Origin: Pedobacter terrae
GTDB lineage: Bacteria > Bacteroidota > Bacteroidia > Sphingobacteriales > Sphingobacteriaceae
Direction of reading: 5' to 3'
Length of the DNA stretch: 64,000 bases
Assembly (NCBI RefSeq): GCF_900100705.1
Contig: NZ_FNCH01000011.1
Location: 145,887 to 209,886 of the forward strand
Made by a program: the position numbers and the translations under genes. The first letter of the stretch is position 1; each line of letters opens with the position of its first letter. Below are positions 1 through 9,244 of this stretch, piece by piece. The notes beneath the pieces were generated by a model. The model saw nothing but the letters and a program-made list of their open reading frames with translations, did no database searches and was not told the origin of the DNA.

Positions 1-348
1 GACATTGCATCCGCCATTGCCGAGGAAATTAATGCTCAGCAAGGCGGAAAGAAAGTAAGATATGTTGCCAGTGAAGAACTCACCTGCCAGGAAATAGCCA
101 CTGTTTTGGGAAACGCCATCGGCAAGCCATACTTAAAATGGGTGCTTATCAGTGATAAGCAAATGAGTGATGCATTTATGGAAATAGGGGCATCAGCCAA
201 AATCGCCAATGAATTTACTGAAATGAATGCGGCGATGCATAATGGTAGCCTGTTTGAGGATTACTTCAAAAACAGGCCAGCTATTTTGGGTAAAATAAAA
301 ATGAATGATTTTGCGAAAGAATTCGCATTGAAATATAAAGCGCAATGA
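1..348 (+). CDS. NmrA-like NAD(P)-dependent oxidoreductase, 3' end only
   Basis: The reading frame is open from base 1, so the 5' part lies outside the window; 115 residues remain. The visible part (a Val-Arg-Tyr-Val-Ala-Ser-Glu-Glu-Leu-Thr segment, then a helical C-terminus) resembles the substrate-side half of NmrA/atypical SDR proteins, which bind NAD(P) in an N-terminal Rossmann fold that cannot be seen here. The stop overlaps the next start (ATGA), so the two genes are probably cotranscribed. The family assignment rests only on the C-terminal pattern. Confidence 0.6.
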   Translation, partial: DIASAIAEEINAQQGGKKVRYVASEELTCQEIATVLGNAIGKPYLKWVLISDKQMSDAFMEIGASAKIANEFTEMNAAMHNGSLFEDYFKNRPAILGKIKMNDFAKEFALKYKAQ

Positions 349-797
349 GACATCTATTTCTGACAATTCTATTTCTAAATTTTTCTACAATGTTGTTTTC
401 ACAAACAAAAGCCGATGATATTGTTGGTGTATGGTACAGTCCGGTAAAAGAGGGTAATGTACAGATATTTAAGAGCGGCAAAAGTTATTATGGCAAACTA
501 ACCTATTTAAAACATGCTGTTGATAATGATGGAAAACTTGTTTTAGACGTCAATAATCCAGACAAAGAAAAACGGAAACTGCCCTTGGTAGGAATTTTCT
601 TGTTAAAAGAAATTACATTCAATGATAAAAAGAATAACTGGAAGGGAAAGCTATATGATTATGATGGGAAGGGAAATACCTACGATTCTTATCTTGCCAT
701 TACCAAAAACGGCAGCCTCAATATCAAAGGCTTTTGGGGCCTTTCTTTCTTCGGATTAAATCCGGGATTGACTTTGGAAAGAGTTGATAAAGAATAA
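345..797 (+). CDS. DUF2147 family secreted protein
   Basis: A 150-residue protein with a signal peptide of about 19 residues ending after Leu-Phe-Ser-Gln. The mature part begins with Asp-Asp-Ile-Val-Gly-Val-Trp-Tyr-Ser-Pro and carries the alternating Gly/Tyr beta-strand pattern and the Lys-Leu-Pro-Leu-Val-Gly segment typical of DUF2147. Members are small periplasmic beta-barrel-like proteins with no established biochemical role. The start overlaps the preceding stop by four bases, which supports this ATG and an operon. Confidence 0.8.
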   Translation: MRHLFLTILFLNFSTMLFSQTKADDIVGVWYSPVKEGNVQIFKSGKSYYGKLTYLKHAVDNDGKLVLDVNNPDKEKRKLPLVGIFLLKEITFNDKKNNWKGKLYDYDGKGNTYDSYLAITKNGSLNIKGFWGLSFFGLNPGLTLERVDKE

Positions 798-828
798 TCT
801 TATATTTAGAACTTGTAAGCTAACCGGA

Positions 829-1749
829 ATGATTTTGCAGCAGCCATACAGAATAAAAACAATTAAAGAATACCATAAAATATTAGGTATAGCCCCCCCT
901 GAGCATCCTATGGTTAGTGTTATAAATCTAGCTGAAATAACACCTTATAGGAGTGAAGAAAGTATTAAGGTGGTGTTCGACTTTTATATGATCTCACTCA
1001 AAAAGGTAGAGGCTGGAGATGTAGTGTATGGCTATGGACAGCAAAAATATGATTTCGACGACGGCATATTGTTTTTCATGTCCCCTAATCAGATATTTTC
1101 ATTCAAAGCAGATGATAGCTTCAAGAGTACAGGGAGTATGCTGCTCATTCATCCTGACTTCCTGTGGGGAAATCCGTTAGCCAAAACCATTAAAAGATAT
1201 GAGTTTTTCAACTATGCAATAAATGAAGCGCTATTTGTTTCTGAAAAAGAAGAAATTGTATTAAAAAGTTTTATCAGTAATATTGAGCGGGAATATCATT
1301 CACACATCGATAAATTCAGTGAGTCGATCATTATCTCTCAGATTGAATCGTTGCTCAGTTATTCCAATCGGTTTTATATGCGCCAGTTTCTTACCCGTAA
1401 AATATCTGGAAATCAAATCCTGGATAAACTGGAAAAAATTCTTGACGACTATTTCAATAATGAAGACATCATCAATAAAGGATTGCCTACCGTAGCCTAC
1501 ATTGCGGCACTTCTCCATTGTTCTCCAAATTATCTGAGTGGAATTTTGAAGGCCCTTACCGGTCAGAATACACAACAGCACATTCACGAAAAGATTATTG
1601 AAAAAGCAAAAGAAAAACTTTCCACTACTACACTTACAATTGGAGAAATTGCTTTTGCGCTAGGATTCGACTATCCCCAATCGTTTAGCAAATTATTTAA
1701 AAGTAAAACAGATCTAACTCCTGTTGAGTTCCGTGCGTCTTTCAATTAA
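829..1749 (+). CDS. AraC family transcriptional regulator
   Basis: A 306-residue regulator. The C-terminal 100 residues form the double helix-turn-helix of AraC/XylS proteins (a Cys-Ser-Pro-Asn-Tyr-Leu-Ser-Gly first recognition region, then Ile-Gly-Glu-Ile-Ala-Phe-Ala-Leu-Gly-Phe and Pro-Gln-Ser-Phe-Ser-Lys-Leu-Phe-Lys in the second). The N-terminal half would be the effector or dimerisation domain. The frame is open to 784, but I choose ATG 829 because alignment with the paralogue at 2181-3092 begins there and the longer form would overlap the previous gene. The two regulators are clearly paralogous and converge; the ligand is unknown. Confidence 0.88.
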   Translation: MILQQPYRIKTIKEYHKILGIAPPEHPMVSVINLAEITPYRSEESIKVVFDFYMISLKKVEAGDVVYGYGQQKYDFDDGILFFMSPNQIFSFKADDSFKSTGSMLLIHPDFLWGNPLAKTIKRYEFFNYAINEALFVSEKEEIVLKSFISNIEREYHSHIDKFSESIIISQIESLLSYSNRFYMRQFLTRKISGNQILDKLEKILDDYFNNEDIINKGLPTVAYIAALLHCSPNYLSGILKALTGQNTQQHIHEKIIEKAKEKLSTTTLTIGEIAFALGFDYPQSFSKLFKSKTDLTPVEFRASFN

Positions 1750-2180
1750 TTTTTAATTATTGCTCACTTTATGCGCAATGCAATTTTAAAATCAGATGCT
1801 TTACTTACTAGGGCAGTGGCCACAGCGGCTATAACTGCCACCTTATATACAGGCTAGATTGGTATCCTGTTTGTTAAGATCATTTTACACTTCCTGGTTA
1901 TTATCTCAGGACTATTCGATCAGGATTTTTTTTATTTTTTATATTTGCTTTGGTAGGCTACAGGAAGCTTTTCAGTCATTAAACAATTTCCAGAAGAAAG
2001 TATCGCGAAATGGCTGTCCGTAACTGCGGTTTTAATATCTGCGTAATAAACTACTTTTTCCCCTTGTCTAAAATGAAATAAGGTGCTGTGGAAGGAATAT
2101 TTTGCTTTTGGTTTCTGTTTGGCCGGAAGTGTAGGTGTGAATTTGGAACATATCTGTTTTGAGCTGCTCAGTAACCATTT
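1750..2180. other. intergenic region between convergent AraC genes
   Basis: 431 bp without a convincing gene. Short hydrophobic plus-strand stretches from about 1771 (Ala-Ile-Leu-Lys-Ser-Asp-Ala-Leu-Leu-Thr-Arg) are broken by several stops and may be remains of a small membrane protein. I could not assign a family. Confidence 0.4.
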
Positions 2181-3092
2181 TTAATTGAATGATTTCCTAA
2201 ACTCCAGTGGCGAAGAGTTAGTCTTCATTTTAAAAAATTTACTGAAAGACTGAGGATGCTCAAAACCAAGCTCATAGGCAATCTCACTCACTGAAAGACT
2301 GGTTACGGATAATTTGGCCTTAGCCTTTTCAATAAGTTTATGATGTATGTGTTCCTGAATATTTTTACCGGTGAGCTGTTTTAACATACTGCTTAAATAG
2401 TCGGATGAAACATTCATGGCATCTGCAACGGTTTTCACCGACAGTAAACCAGCTTCCTGATATTTTTCAGAAGAGAAATAACCATTTAGAAAATTCTCCA
2501 CCTTGGTGAGCATTTGGTGGCTGCTGATTTTTCTGGTAATAAACTGCCGGTTGTAAAATCGTTCGCAGTATTTCAGCAATAGTTCAATTTGCGATATGAT
2601 CAAACCTTGCGAAAAGACATCGATATTATCATGGTATTCCTGCTTAATACTTTCAAAAATATTAAGTATACTGGTTTCTTCCTTACTGGAGAGAAAAAGC
2701 GCTTCATGAATGGAATAATCAAAAAAAGAATATTTTTTTATATCGTGCGCAAGGGTAGATCCCCATAAAAAATCAGGGTGAATCTGCAACAGGAACCCGG
2801 ATCCGCCGGTTGGCGAACCCGGATCTCTTTCTATCCGTAAAACCTGGCCTGGCGCAATGAAAGACATCAGCCCTTCATCAAAATCATAAATTTGCTGTCC
2901 GTAGTGCAGTTTTGCGCCGATATCACGCTTTAAAGCAATCGAATAAAAATCCATAACAATATTTACCGTCTTTGCATCATCCGGAAATTGCAACAGGGAA
3001 TAATCAACAAGACTGATTAAAGGATGTTCAGGTTTAGGAAGTCCTCTGAAACGGTGGTATGTTGTAATCGAGTTTATGGTAACGATTTCCAT
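2181..3092 (-). CDS. AraC family transcriptional regulator
   Basis: A 303-residue paralogue of the regulator at 829-1749, sharing the N-terminal Pro-Glu-His-Pro motif, the central Arg-Phe-Tyr-X-Arg-Gln-Phe-Thr-Arg-Lys-Ile-Ser motif and the C-terminal double helix-turn-helix (Val-Ser-Glu-Ile-Ala-Tyr-Glu-Leu-Gly-Phe; Pro-Gln-Ser-Phe-Ser-Lys-Phe-Phe-Lys). It lies 69 bp downstream of the SnoaL-like gene on the same strand, so it may be the distal gene of an SDR-cyclase-regulator unit. It is the obvious candidate to bind the tandem repeats upstream of the SDR gene at 4446-4481. Confidence 0.88.
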   Translation of the reverse strand: MEIVTINSITTYHRFRGLPKPEHPLISLVDYSLLQFPDDAKTVNIVMDFYSIALKRDIGAKLHYGQQIYDFDEGLMSFIAPGQVLRIERDPGSPTGGSGFLLQIHPDFLWGSTLAHDIKKYSFFDYSIHEALFLSSKEETSILNIFESIKQEYHDNIDVFSQGLIISQIELLLKYCERFYNRQFITRKISSHQMLTKVENFLNGYFSSEKYQEAGLLSVKTVADAMNVSSDYLSSMLKQLTGKNIQEHIHHKLIEKAKAKLSVTSLSVSEIAYELGFEHPQSFSKFFKMKTNSSPLEFRKSFN

Positions 3093-3161
3093 AGATGCAA
3101 ATTAAGCTTTATTTACCTATTGTATATCAAACAGTTTGAAAATATAACCTGATTCGTAAAA

Positions 3162-3617
3162 CTATTCAGTTATGTTCAAAGATTGGCTGCTGGTCAAAAG
3201 TCCGAACCAATCCTCCAGATGCCAGGTATGGGTAAGCTTGCCATCCTTTAAATGATGAAATTCGTGCAACGACACCGATACTTTTTGCTGAGTGGGCGGA
3301 ATCCCCATAAGTTCGTTAACGTGCGTAAAATTCATAGATGCCCTTACGGCAGCCCGTTCGTGGGTTCCGAAAATTTCGTGAATCACCACCTCAATATCAG
3401 GACAGGCTTCAAAAAGATAGGTCATCATATCCTGAAGACCTTTCGGACCATCGGCCTGGCCGGGAGCCAGCGGAATGTCTTTCCAGTCTGGCATACAGAT
3501 TTCATCGAGTATGGCCGTATCCTTCATATTGAAGGCACCGTAAAATTTCCTGATCGTATCTATCTCTGATTTTGTTAAGGCTTTTACCAAATCACTTTCC
3601 TTATTTTTCAATTTCAT
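3162..3617 (-). CDS. SnoaL-like ester cyclase family protein
   Basis: A 151-residue protein with the NTF2-like fold pattern of the SnoaL polyketide-cyclase family: an N-terminal helix (Ile-Arg-Lys-Phe-Tyr-Gly-Ala-Phe-Asn), a Gly-Pro-Lys-Gly-Leu-Gln-Asp-Met segment, Asp-Ile-Glu-Val-Val-Ile-His-Glu, and a C-terminal Gly-Lys-Leu-Thr-His-Thr-Trp-His-Leu-Glu-Asp-Trp. Most bacterial members have unknown substrates. It starts 7 bp after the SDR stop and is almost certainly cotranscribed with it, so the two may act on the same small molecule. Confidence 0.8.
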   Translation of the reverse strand: MKLKNKESDLVKALTKSEIDTIRKFYGAFNMKDTAILDEICMPDWKDIPLAPGQADGPKGLQDMMTYLFEACPDIEVVIHEIFGTHERAAVRASMNFTHVNELMGIPPTQQKVSVSLHEFHHLKDGKLTHTWHLEDWFGLLTSSQSLNITE

Positions 3618-3624
3618 ACCCCTA

Positions 3625-4389
3625 TTAAAGATTAGAACCTCCTGAAATTTCTATTCTCTGGGCATTAATCCAACCCGCGGCATCACTGCATAAAAAAGCA
3701 ACTACTCCTCCAATATCTTCAGGAAGACCGACTCTGCCCAAAGCAGTTTGTGATGCCAGATATCTGTTCATTTCTGCATTGTCGCGAACAGCACCGCCCA
3801 TAATGTCGGTTTCAATCGCTCCAGGTGCTATCACATTCACTCTGATATTTTTCTTCCCCAATTCCTGAGCCTGATATTTTGTTAATGTTTCCATAGCACC
3901 TTTTAATGCGGCATAAGCTGCAAAACCAGGTGTAGCAAAGCGTGTAAGACCCGAAGAAACATTTACAATGCCACCGAATGGATTCATTTTTGGTAAAAGC
4001 TTTTGTGTCAGGAAAAATGGCCCCCTAAGATGTACATTTTCCATTTCCGCAAACTGCTCTTCGGTTAAGTTTTCAAATGTTGCATAATGGATAAAACCAG
4101 CATTATTGATTAGAAAATCAAATCCGTCTGCGTTTAATTGAGACTGTAATGCTGATATGAAAGTTTTTGTGAAGTCATCAAAACCTGAAGGATCTGAAAC
4201 ATCAAGCTTCAAAGCAATTCCCCTTTGTCCAAGTTTTTCAATTTGTTTTACTACTTCTTCTGCAGCTTCTTTCTGGCTGTTGTAGGTTAAAACGATATCC
4301 AATCCATTTTTAGCTAGATTAAGGACCATATCTTTACCTAAACCACGGCTTCCACCTGTAACTACTGCAATTTTGTTTTGAGCTAACAT
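3625..4389 (-). CDS. SDR family NAD(P)-dependent oxidoreductase
   Basis: A classical short-chain dehydrogenase of 254 residues. Visible motifs are the N-terminal Thr-Gly-Gly-Ser-Arg-Gly-Leu-Gly cofactor site, Asn-Asn-Ala-Gly, the Ser of Val-Asn-Val-Ser-Ser, and the catalytic Tyr-Ala-Ala-Leu-Lys (YxxxK). The Arg after the second Gly of the cofactor site favours NADPH. The frame is open to 4419, but that codon falls inside the probable -7 box (4417-4424), so ATG 4389 is preferred. It leads the SDR-cyclase-AraC unit. The substrate cannot be read from sequence. Confidence 0.88.
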   Translation of the reverse strand: MLAQNKIAVVTGGSRGLGKDMVLNLAKNGLDIVLTYNSQKEAAEEVVKQIEKLGQRGIALKLDVSDPSGFDDFTKTFISALQSQLNADGFDFLINNAGFIHYATFENLTEEQFAEMENVHLRGPFFLTQKLLPKMNPFGGIVNVSSGLTRFATPGFAAYAALKGAMETLTKYQAQELGKKNIRVNVIAPGAIETDIMGGAVRDNAEMNRYLASQTALGRVGLPEDIGGVVAFLCSDAAGWINAQRIEISGGSNL

Positions 4390-4416
4390 ACTTTTGTTTT
4401 TATGATTAATATGAAA

Positions 4417-4481
4417 CAAAGGTATGCTGACAATTAAACGGGAAAGTAGCCATAACCTATCTGTTCGTAGCCGAAACCTAC
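4417..4481 (-). promoter_or_regulatory. SDR promoter with tandem AraC-type sites
   Basis: On the minus strand TACCTTTG (4424-4417) matches the Bacteroidota -7 consensus TAnnTTTG, while the -33 position lacks TTG. Just upstream two copies of TAGGTTnnGGCTAC lie at 4481-4468 and 4459-4446, 22 bp apart, about two helical turns. A weak -33 plus direct repeats is what an AraC-type activated promoter looks like. Confidence 0.5.
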
Positions 4482-4861
4482 CACATTAACTATTTTGTTT
4501 TTTTAAAAATATTTTTGACTGGCCGGCAAGGAGCGGTTTTAAACAGGCCACTAAAAATCTGTGAATGAAAATGCACTTTATCCTGGTTAATGTTATTTAC
4601 AATATAAGATAAATGCTAAACCTTATTATTTAGAAAAAAGTACCGTTAGGGAGACCTGAAAGATGTGTTGGATAGCGTTTAGTAACAAGGTGGAAAGTTG
4701 GAGATCTGTCTGGATGTATATGAGCAGATCAGGAAATAGCTTTTTAAAACTTTTGCCAACCTAAGCCCGATAACCATCTTTTGCAGCAGATAAACCTGTC
4801 AAAGTAATCTTCGGTTCTTGGTAATTTAGCAAAACAACTGGCTCTATTACGGCACCAAAAT

Positions 4862-4900
4862 AACAACAGCCATATCATTTTTAATGATACGGCTGTTATG
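4862..4900. terminator. hairpin downstream of the endonuclease gene
   Basis: AACAGCC(A)TATCATT and AATGATACGGCTGTT form a 15-bp stem with one mismatch around a TTT loop. It lies 37 bp past the stop of the minus-strand endonuclease gene. No other feature is seen between 4482 and 4861. Confidence 0.55.
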
Positions 4901-4936
4901 GTATTAAATGCGCTTATGCTCGGGTGTTTATTTAAA

Positions 4937-6370
4937 TTAGTTACCAGGATCTTTCACTTTCTCTACCACATCCTGAATGTTTTGTGGCAGGTTAGAAAGC
5001 AGGTTATATCCGGTCGCGCTTTCAATATCCCTTACCGTTACAATATAATCTTTCCAATTGGCACCGATGGTATTCACGTTAGGGGTATTAATGGCAATTA
5101 CTCTTGTGGAAGAAGTTACACGGCTTAAATCGTTATCGCCTGTTTTCAATAGTACGGCTACTTTCCATACATTAGATGGAACGGTTACTTTACCATTGTT
5201 GATGGTATTGATTACCGATGCACTTGCTGAACCAATTCCGCCGGTGCCATAGCTACCCATAATTACATAAACCTCATAACCATTTAAGGCCTGCGCACGG
5301 AGGTAACTTTCGAACGATTCCCAGGTTTTCTGGTTATTGTTTGGCGCCTGTGGAATCATGTTGGTCATCAGAAATGTGGCTGAGTTAGCACCGCCAGAGC
5401 TGGTACGATCGCCGCTCGGGCAATTATGGCCCCTGTCAAAACCCGAACCCGAATAGCTATTGCTTTGTACCTGGTACCAGTTGGGCGGCAGGCCCGTGAA
5501 AGAAGCGAAATCGTCTTTTCTGGTTGCTGCTCCAGTGAAATTATTTGGATCAAGGTGCCAGCTTACCCAATTTGGTATACCACGTGTCATACTATAGCTC
5601 TCTACATAGTATTTTTGATCAATCAGGTAATTTTCTGCTGATACAATAGTGGACTGTGCAGCTGAAGGATTGCCAAATAACAGGTTAGAATTGTCGCCTC
5701 CGGCTGGTGGTGCGTCTGCACCGGCTTCAGGCGTACCTCTTCCCGGTGCAGCAGTTCCGGTATTGCCATTATCTGTTGGGTCGGTATCTGGCGCACCTAC
5801 CGTTATACCAGGATCACCTGTACCTTTAAAAATAATATCATCGATATTAATTCTGGTGGTACCTGCCTTTTTAATCTGAAAACGGATTTTTCCGGTAGTA
5901 CTCACTTTAAAAGAGTCTGTTACCAGTGTGGTACTGGTTTCGGCAATATCGGTACCCAGCTGGGCATAGGTTTTTCCACCATCAGTAGAAGCTAAAAGCT
6001 GCCAGGTAGAATTGGCATCTGTGCCGTATTTGGCGTGCGATACATAAAGCATTTTAGCACCCGCTACATCAAAGTTCATCGATAAATAACCGCTTCTTAA
6101 GCGGATAGATTTTGCACCATTCTTCGCATCCGCGGCAAGGTTGCCCAAAAGAGCGTCGCTCAATGTCCATTTACCGGTTAATAACTGTACACTGTCTAAT
6201 GCATAACTCGTTTTGGTTCCAGATTCAAAGCTTTCCGTAATGGCGTAGGCAGTAGGGGCTTTTGGTGGGGTTACTGGAGTTTCTCCTTCAACGGCTATTT
6301 TTTTTGAACAGGCTGACAGGGACAGGACTCCAATAAAGCCTGAATAGATAAGGATGTTTTTAAATTTCAT
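4937..6370 (-). CDS. DNA/RNA non-specific endonuclease, lipoprotein
   Basis: A 477-residue surface or periplasmic nuclease. Residues 1-21 are an SPII leader (Leu-Ser-Leu-Ser-Ala-Cys, lipidated Cys21). Residues 40-185 form a beta-rich module like those used for carbohydrate or cell-surface binding, followed by a Pro/Gly/Asp-rich linker (185-230). The C-terminal domain is a NUC-type His-Me finger nuclease: Asp312-Arg-Gly-His315 supplies the catalytic His, and Asn337 of Thr-Asn-Met-Ile-Pro-Gln is the expected Mg ligand. Likely role: digestion of extracellular nucleic acid. A short piece of a paralogue lies at 20226-20303. Confidence 0.9.
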   Translation of the reverse strand: MKFKNILIYSGFIGVLSLSACSKKIAVEGETPVTPPKAPTAYAITESFESGTKTSYALDSVQLLTGKWTLSDALLGNLAADAKNGAKSIRLRSGYLSMNFDVAGAKMLYVSHAKYGTDANSTWQLLASTDGGKTYAQLGTDIAETSTTLVTDSFKVSTTGKIRFQIKKAGTTRINIDDIIFKGTGDPGITVGAPDTDPTDNGNTGTAAPGRGTPEAGADAPPAGGDNSNLLFGNPSAAQSTIVSAENYLIDQKYYVESYSMTRGIPNWVSWHLDPNNFTGAATRKDDFASFTGLPPNWYQVQSNSYSGSGFDRGHNCPSGDRTSSGGANSATFLMTNMIPQAPNNNQKTWESFESYLRAQALNGYEVYVIMGSYGTGGIGSASASVINTINNGKVTVPSNVWKVAVLLKTGDNDLSRVTSSTRVIAINTPNVNTIGANWKDYIVTVRDIESATGYNLLSNLPQNIQDVVEKVKDPGN

Positions 6371-6580
6371 TGTTTTTTAAATGTCTAACGAGATGGCGCC
6401 AATCAGATCATTTTAAAATGTGGGGGCGAAGGTATCAATAAAAAATAGCTGTATTGTTAAATTAATATTAACAAAACCTTCGAAAGGTTAAAATCCTTTT
6501 CAGATGCTTTAAGATAAAATTTGCATGAATAAAATGGTTTGATTTTTCTAATTGAATAAACCTATCTTTAACATTGTTTT

Positions 6581-8584
6581 ATGAGATATTTAAATACTTT
6601 TTGGATTTCTTTTATATTTTTGGGCTATTGTCACGCTGGCGTTAAAGACCTGAAAAAGCGCATAAGCCCTACCGATACGGCGCGTATCATGAACGCTTTT
6701 AGAAAAAGCAAAGCCTATACACAGAGCGCCCCATCTTTATCTTACCAGGTTGCCAGAACTGCACTGGTAGATGCAAGGCAAAGCGGTTTCAGGATCGGAG
6801 AGGCAAGGCTGCTCAGACAGATCGCTTCACTAAATGAACAGTTTCACAGCATCCATCAAGCTAGATTTTATCAGCAGCAATCAGTTGGAATTCTTGAAAA
6901 GATCGCAGCTAACGGTGCAGAGCTTGCCTCGGGATATCTCTATTTAGGGACACTTGAAGTTCAAATTAAAAATAATCGCACTGCGTTAAAAGACCTGGAA
7001 AATGCGCATGCAATTTATATAAAGCTAAATAACCGAAAAGGGATTTTTTCATATTACAGCGCACTTGGACATCTTTATGAGCGATTGGGTGATGAAAAAT
7101 CAGCTTTACATCATTACCTTAAAGCTAAGGAAATTGGAAAATCCGATCCCGCCACCCCAGATTACCTCATGCTCCTGGAGCATTTAGGAGGTATTTACTT
7201 TAAGATGGACAGCAGCAATAAAGCGCTCCTTATCTTTCAGGAAGGCATTGATAAAAGTCAGGCTGATACCGTCCACCTGCTCCATCACCTGAACTTCCTG
7301 AGAGAGAGTGGTAAGGTGTACCATATAATGGGAAATACCCAAAAAGCCGTAGCATACCATAAGCAGGCCTTAAGCATTGCCAGTTCACAGGGAAAGTTAC
7401 ATGAGCAGGCACGTTCGTTAATTGAACTTGCCAATACACTGAAATCCACCAATAGTGATCAAAGCCTGCTACATCTGAACAGGGCCTTATCCATTGCCCG
7501 CCAGATTGGTAATCAAAAGCTGGCTGCTGAAATATACCGTACCCTTAGTGAGATATATAGCCAGCAAAATCGGTTTAAAAACGCCTTACTAGCCCTAGAG
7601 GCCCATCATGAATTACTGGATAGCCTAATGTTTATCAATAAAGTACACGAGGCGGCGATTATAAAAGGTAATTATGAACTACAAAGTTCTAAAATAGCCA
7701 TACAGCAACTGGAACTGGTTAATGAACGCAAAACAATCGAGCGTAACGCGGGCGGAGTCGTCATTGTGTTAACTTTATTTTCACTTTTATTTATGGGATA
7801 CCAGTTTTACCTGACCAGGAAACTTAACAGAAAACTTTATGTATCAAATCGTGTGAAAGATAAATTGTTTTCAGTGATTGGACATGATTTGAGAAACCCG
7901 ATCGGAGGAATTACAACAATGTTGGCATTGATGGAGCATAAGCCACTTGATGCAAAAATCTTAAAAAATATTTCAGCCATGAAAAAGCAAGGTGAAACTG
8001 CTTTGGAAATACTTTCTTCGCTGTTGAAATGGGGACATAGCCAACTGCAGGGCATTAAAGTCAACAAGACGAGCTTTTTAGTCGCATCCGTGCTTTCAAA
8101 AAACACTAACCTGCTTGCCGTTCAGGCGCAGGCAAAAGGGATAACTTTTCACAACAATCTTCCCGCAGACCTTATCCTATATGCCGATGAGGACCATTTA
8201 GATTTTGTCATTAGAAACCTTTTAAGCAACGCCATAAAATTTAGCTTCCCTTCCAGTAGTATTGAGATAGATTTTAAACGGGCGGAAAACGGCCACATTG
8301 TTATTGTGGTAAAAGATGCCGGCATAGGCATGAGCCAGGAACAAATCAGGCAATTTAATAACGGAAGCCTGGAAAGTAGCTACGGTACCAATGGCGAAAA
8401 GGGTACAGGGATCGGATTGATGCTTTCCAGGGAATATGTTAAAGCAAATGGCGGAAAACTTTGGGTTGAAAGTGAAATTGAAAATGGTGCTGCTTTTTAT
8501 GTTTCGCTTTCCGGCAATGGCGCTTCTCAATGGACTGTAGGAAATCATTCATCTGCCCGACATCAGTCTGAAAGTAACAATTAA
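6581..8584 (+). CDS. TPR-repeat sensor histidine kinase
   Basis: A 667-residue hybrid of signal peptide (1-19), a periplasmic array of TPR-like helical repeats (about 60-370), one membrane segment (about 391-412), a HisKA dimerisation helix with phospho-acceptor His435 in Ile-Gly-His-Asp-Leu-Arg-Asn-Pro, and a HATPase_c domain (N box Asn546 to Asn550, Asp-Ala-Gly-Ile-Gly-Met, Gly-Thr-Gly-Ile-Gly-Leu). Such kinases are common in Bacteroidota. No response regulator is adjacent, so its partner is encoded elsewhere. The input signal is unknown. Confidence 0.92.
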   Translation: MRYLNTFWISFIFLGYCHAGVKDLKKRISPTDTARIMNAFRKSKAYTQSAPSLSYQVARTALVDARQSGFRIGEARLLRQIASLNEQFHSIHQARFYQQQSVGILEKIAANGAELASGYLYLGTLEVQIKNNRTALKDLENAHAIYIKLNNRKGIFSYYSALGHLYERLGDEKSALHHYLKAKEIGKSDPATPDYLMLLEHLGGIYFKMDSSNKALLIFQEGIDKSQADTVHLLHHLNFLRESGKVYHIMGNTQKAVAYHKQALSIASSQGKLHEQARSLIELANTLKSTNSDQSLLHLNRALSIARQIGNQKLAAEIYRTLSEIYSQQNRFKNALLALEAHHELLDSLMFINKVHEAAIIKGNYELQSSKIAIQQLELVNERKTIERNAGGVVIVLTLFSLLFMGYQFYLTRKLNRKLYVSNRVKDKLFSVIGHDLRNPIGGITTMLALMEHKPLDAKILKNISAMKKQGETALEILSSLLKWGHSQLQGIKVNKTSFLVASVLSKNTNLLAVQAQAKGITFHNNLPADLILYADEDHLDFVIRNLLSNAIKFSFPSSSIEIDFKRAENGHIVIVVKDAGIGMSQEQIRQFNNGSLESSYGTNGEKGTGIGLMLSREYVKANGGKLWVESEIENGAAFYVSLSGNGASQWTVGNHSSARHQSESNN

Positions 8585-8939
8585 TGAAACCTGGTAACAT
8601 AGATAGGTACAAACATGATGGAAGTTGTTGATTAAAATAGCGATCCTATCGCTTATTCATTATCTGGTTTTGATAGATAGAGGAAAATGTATGATTCAGC
8701 TGGTAAGGAAATGATGTTTGATGCACCAGGAGCAAAGGGCGAATTGCCGGCAGTTATTCACTTTAGATAGTAGTTATGAGAATATATTTTAGAAAAGTTC
8801 AATCAGAGCCCTTCGGCAAACTTCATACGGATAGTTCGCTTAATCCAATACCTTTTACCTTAAAACATAAAATGTCTGATTTTTTACCTATCGGTAATCT
8901 CATGCTATTTATATAATTACATCTAGTCCTGGCGTAGCA

Positions 8940-9199
8940 AAATAGATCAGCTGATCGCAGTTACCGGGGAGAGCATGAAAATGGATGGCTATACTGAATT
9001 AAGCGCTTATAGTTGCCCATCCTGAACATACAGGAAAAGGTTATGCAAAACAGTTGATTGTCGAGGCAAGCAATAAGATATTCTAAGAATTTAAAATTCC
9101 TTACCTGCACGTTGCAGGTACTTATTTTAATGCCATTCGGCTATCTGAGAAATTGGGTTTTGTGATAAGAAAGAAAATAAGTTTCCGGAAGTTTTAAGG
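8940..9199 (+). pseudogene. broken GNAT acetyltransferase remnant
   Basis: A degraded GCN5-family sequence. Reading from about 8950 gives Leu-Ile-Ala-Val-Thr-Gly-Glu-Ser-Met-Lys-Met-Asp-Gly-Tyr-Thr-Glu-Leu-Ser-Ala; after a frameshift near 9007 the acetyl-CoA loop follows (His-Pro-Glu-His-Thr-Gly-Lys-Gly-Tyr-Ala-Lys), then an in-frame TAA near 9085 and the terminal Ala-Ile-Arg-Leu-Ser-Glu-Lys-Leu-Gly-Phe motif. No start is recognisable. The rest of 8585-8940 holds only short broken frames. Confidence 0.7.
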
Positions 9200-9244
9200 C
9201 CGGTGCGTTTGCATTATTTTATATTTGCACAAATTATTTCCCCA

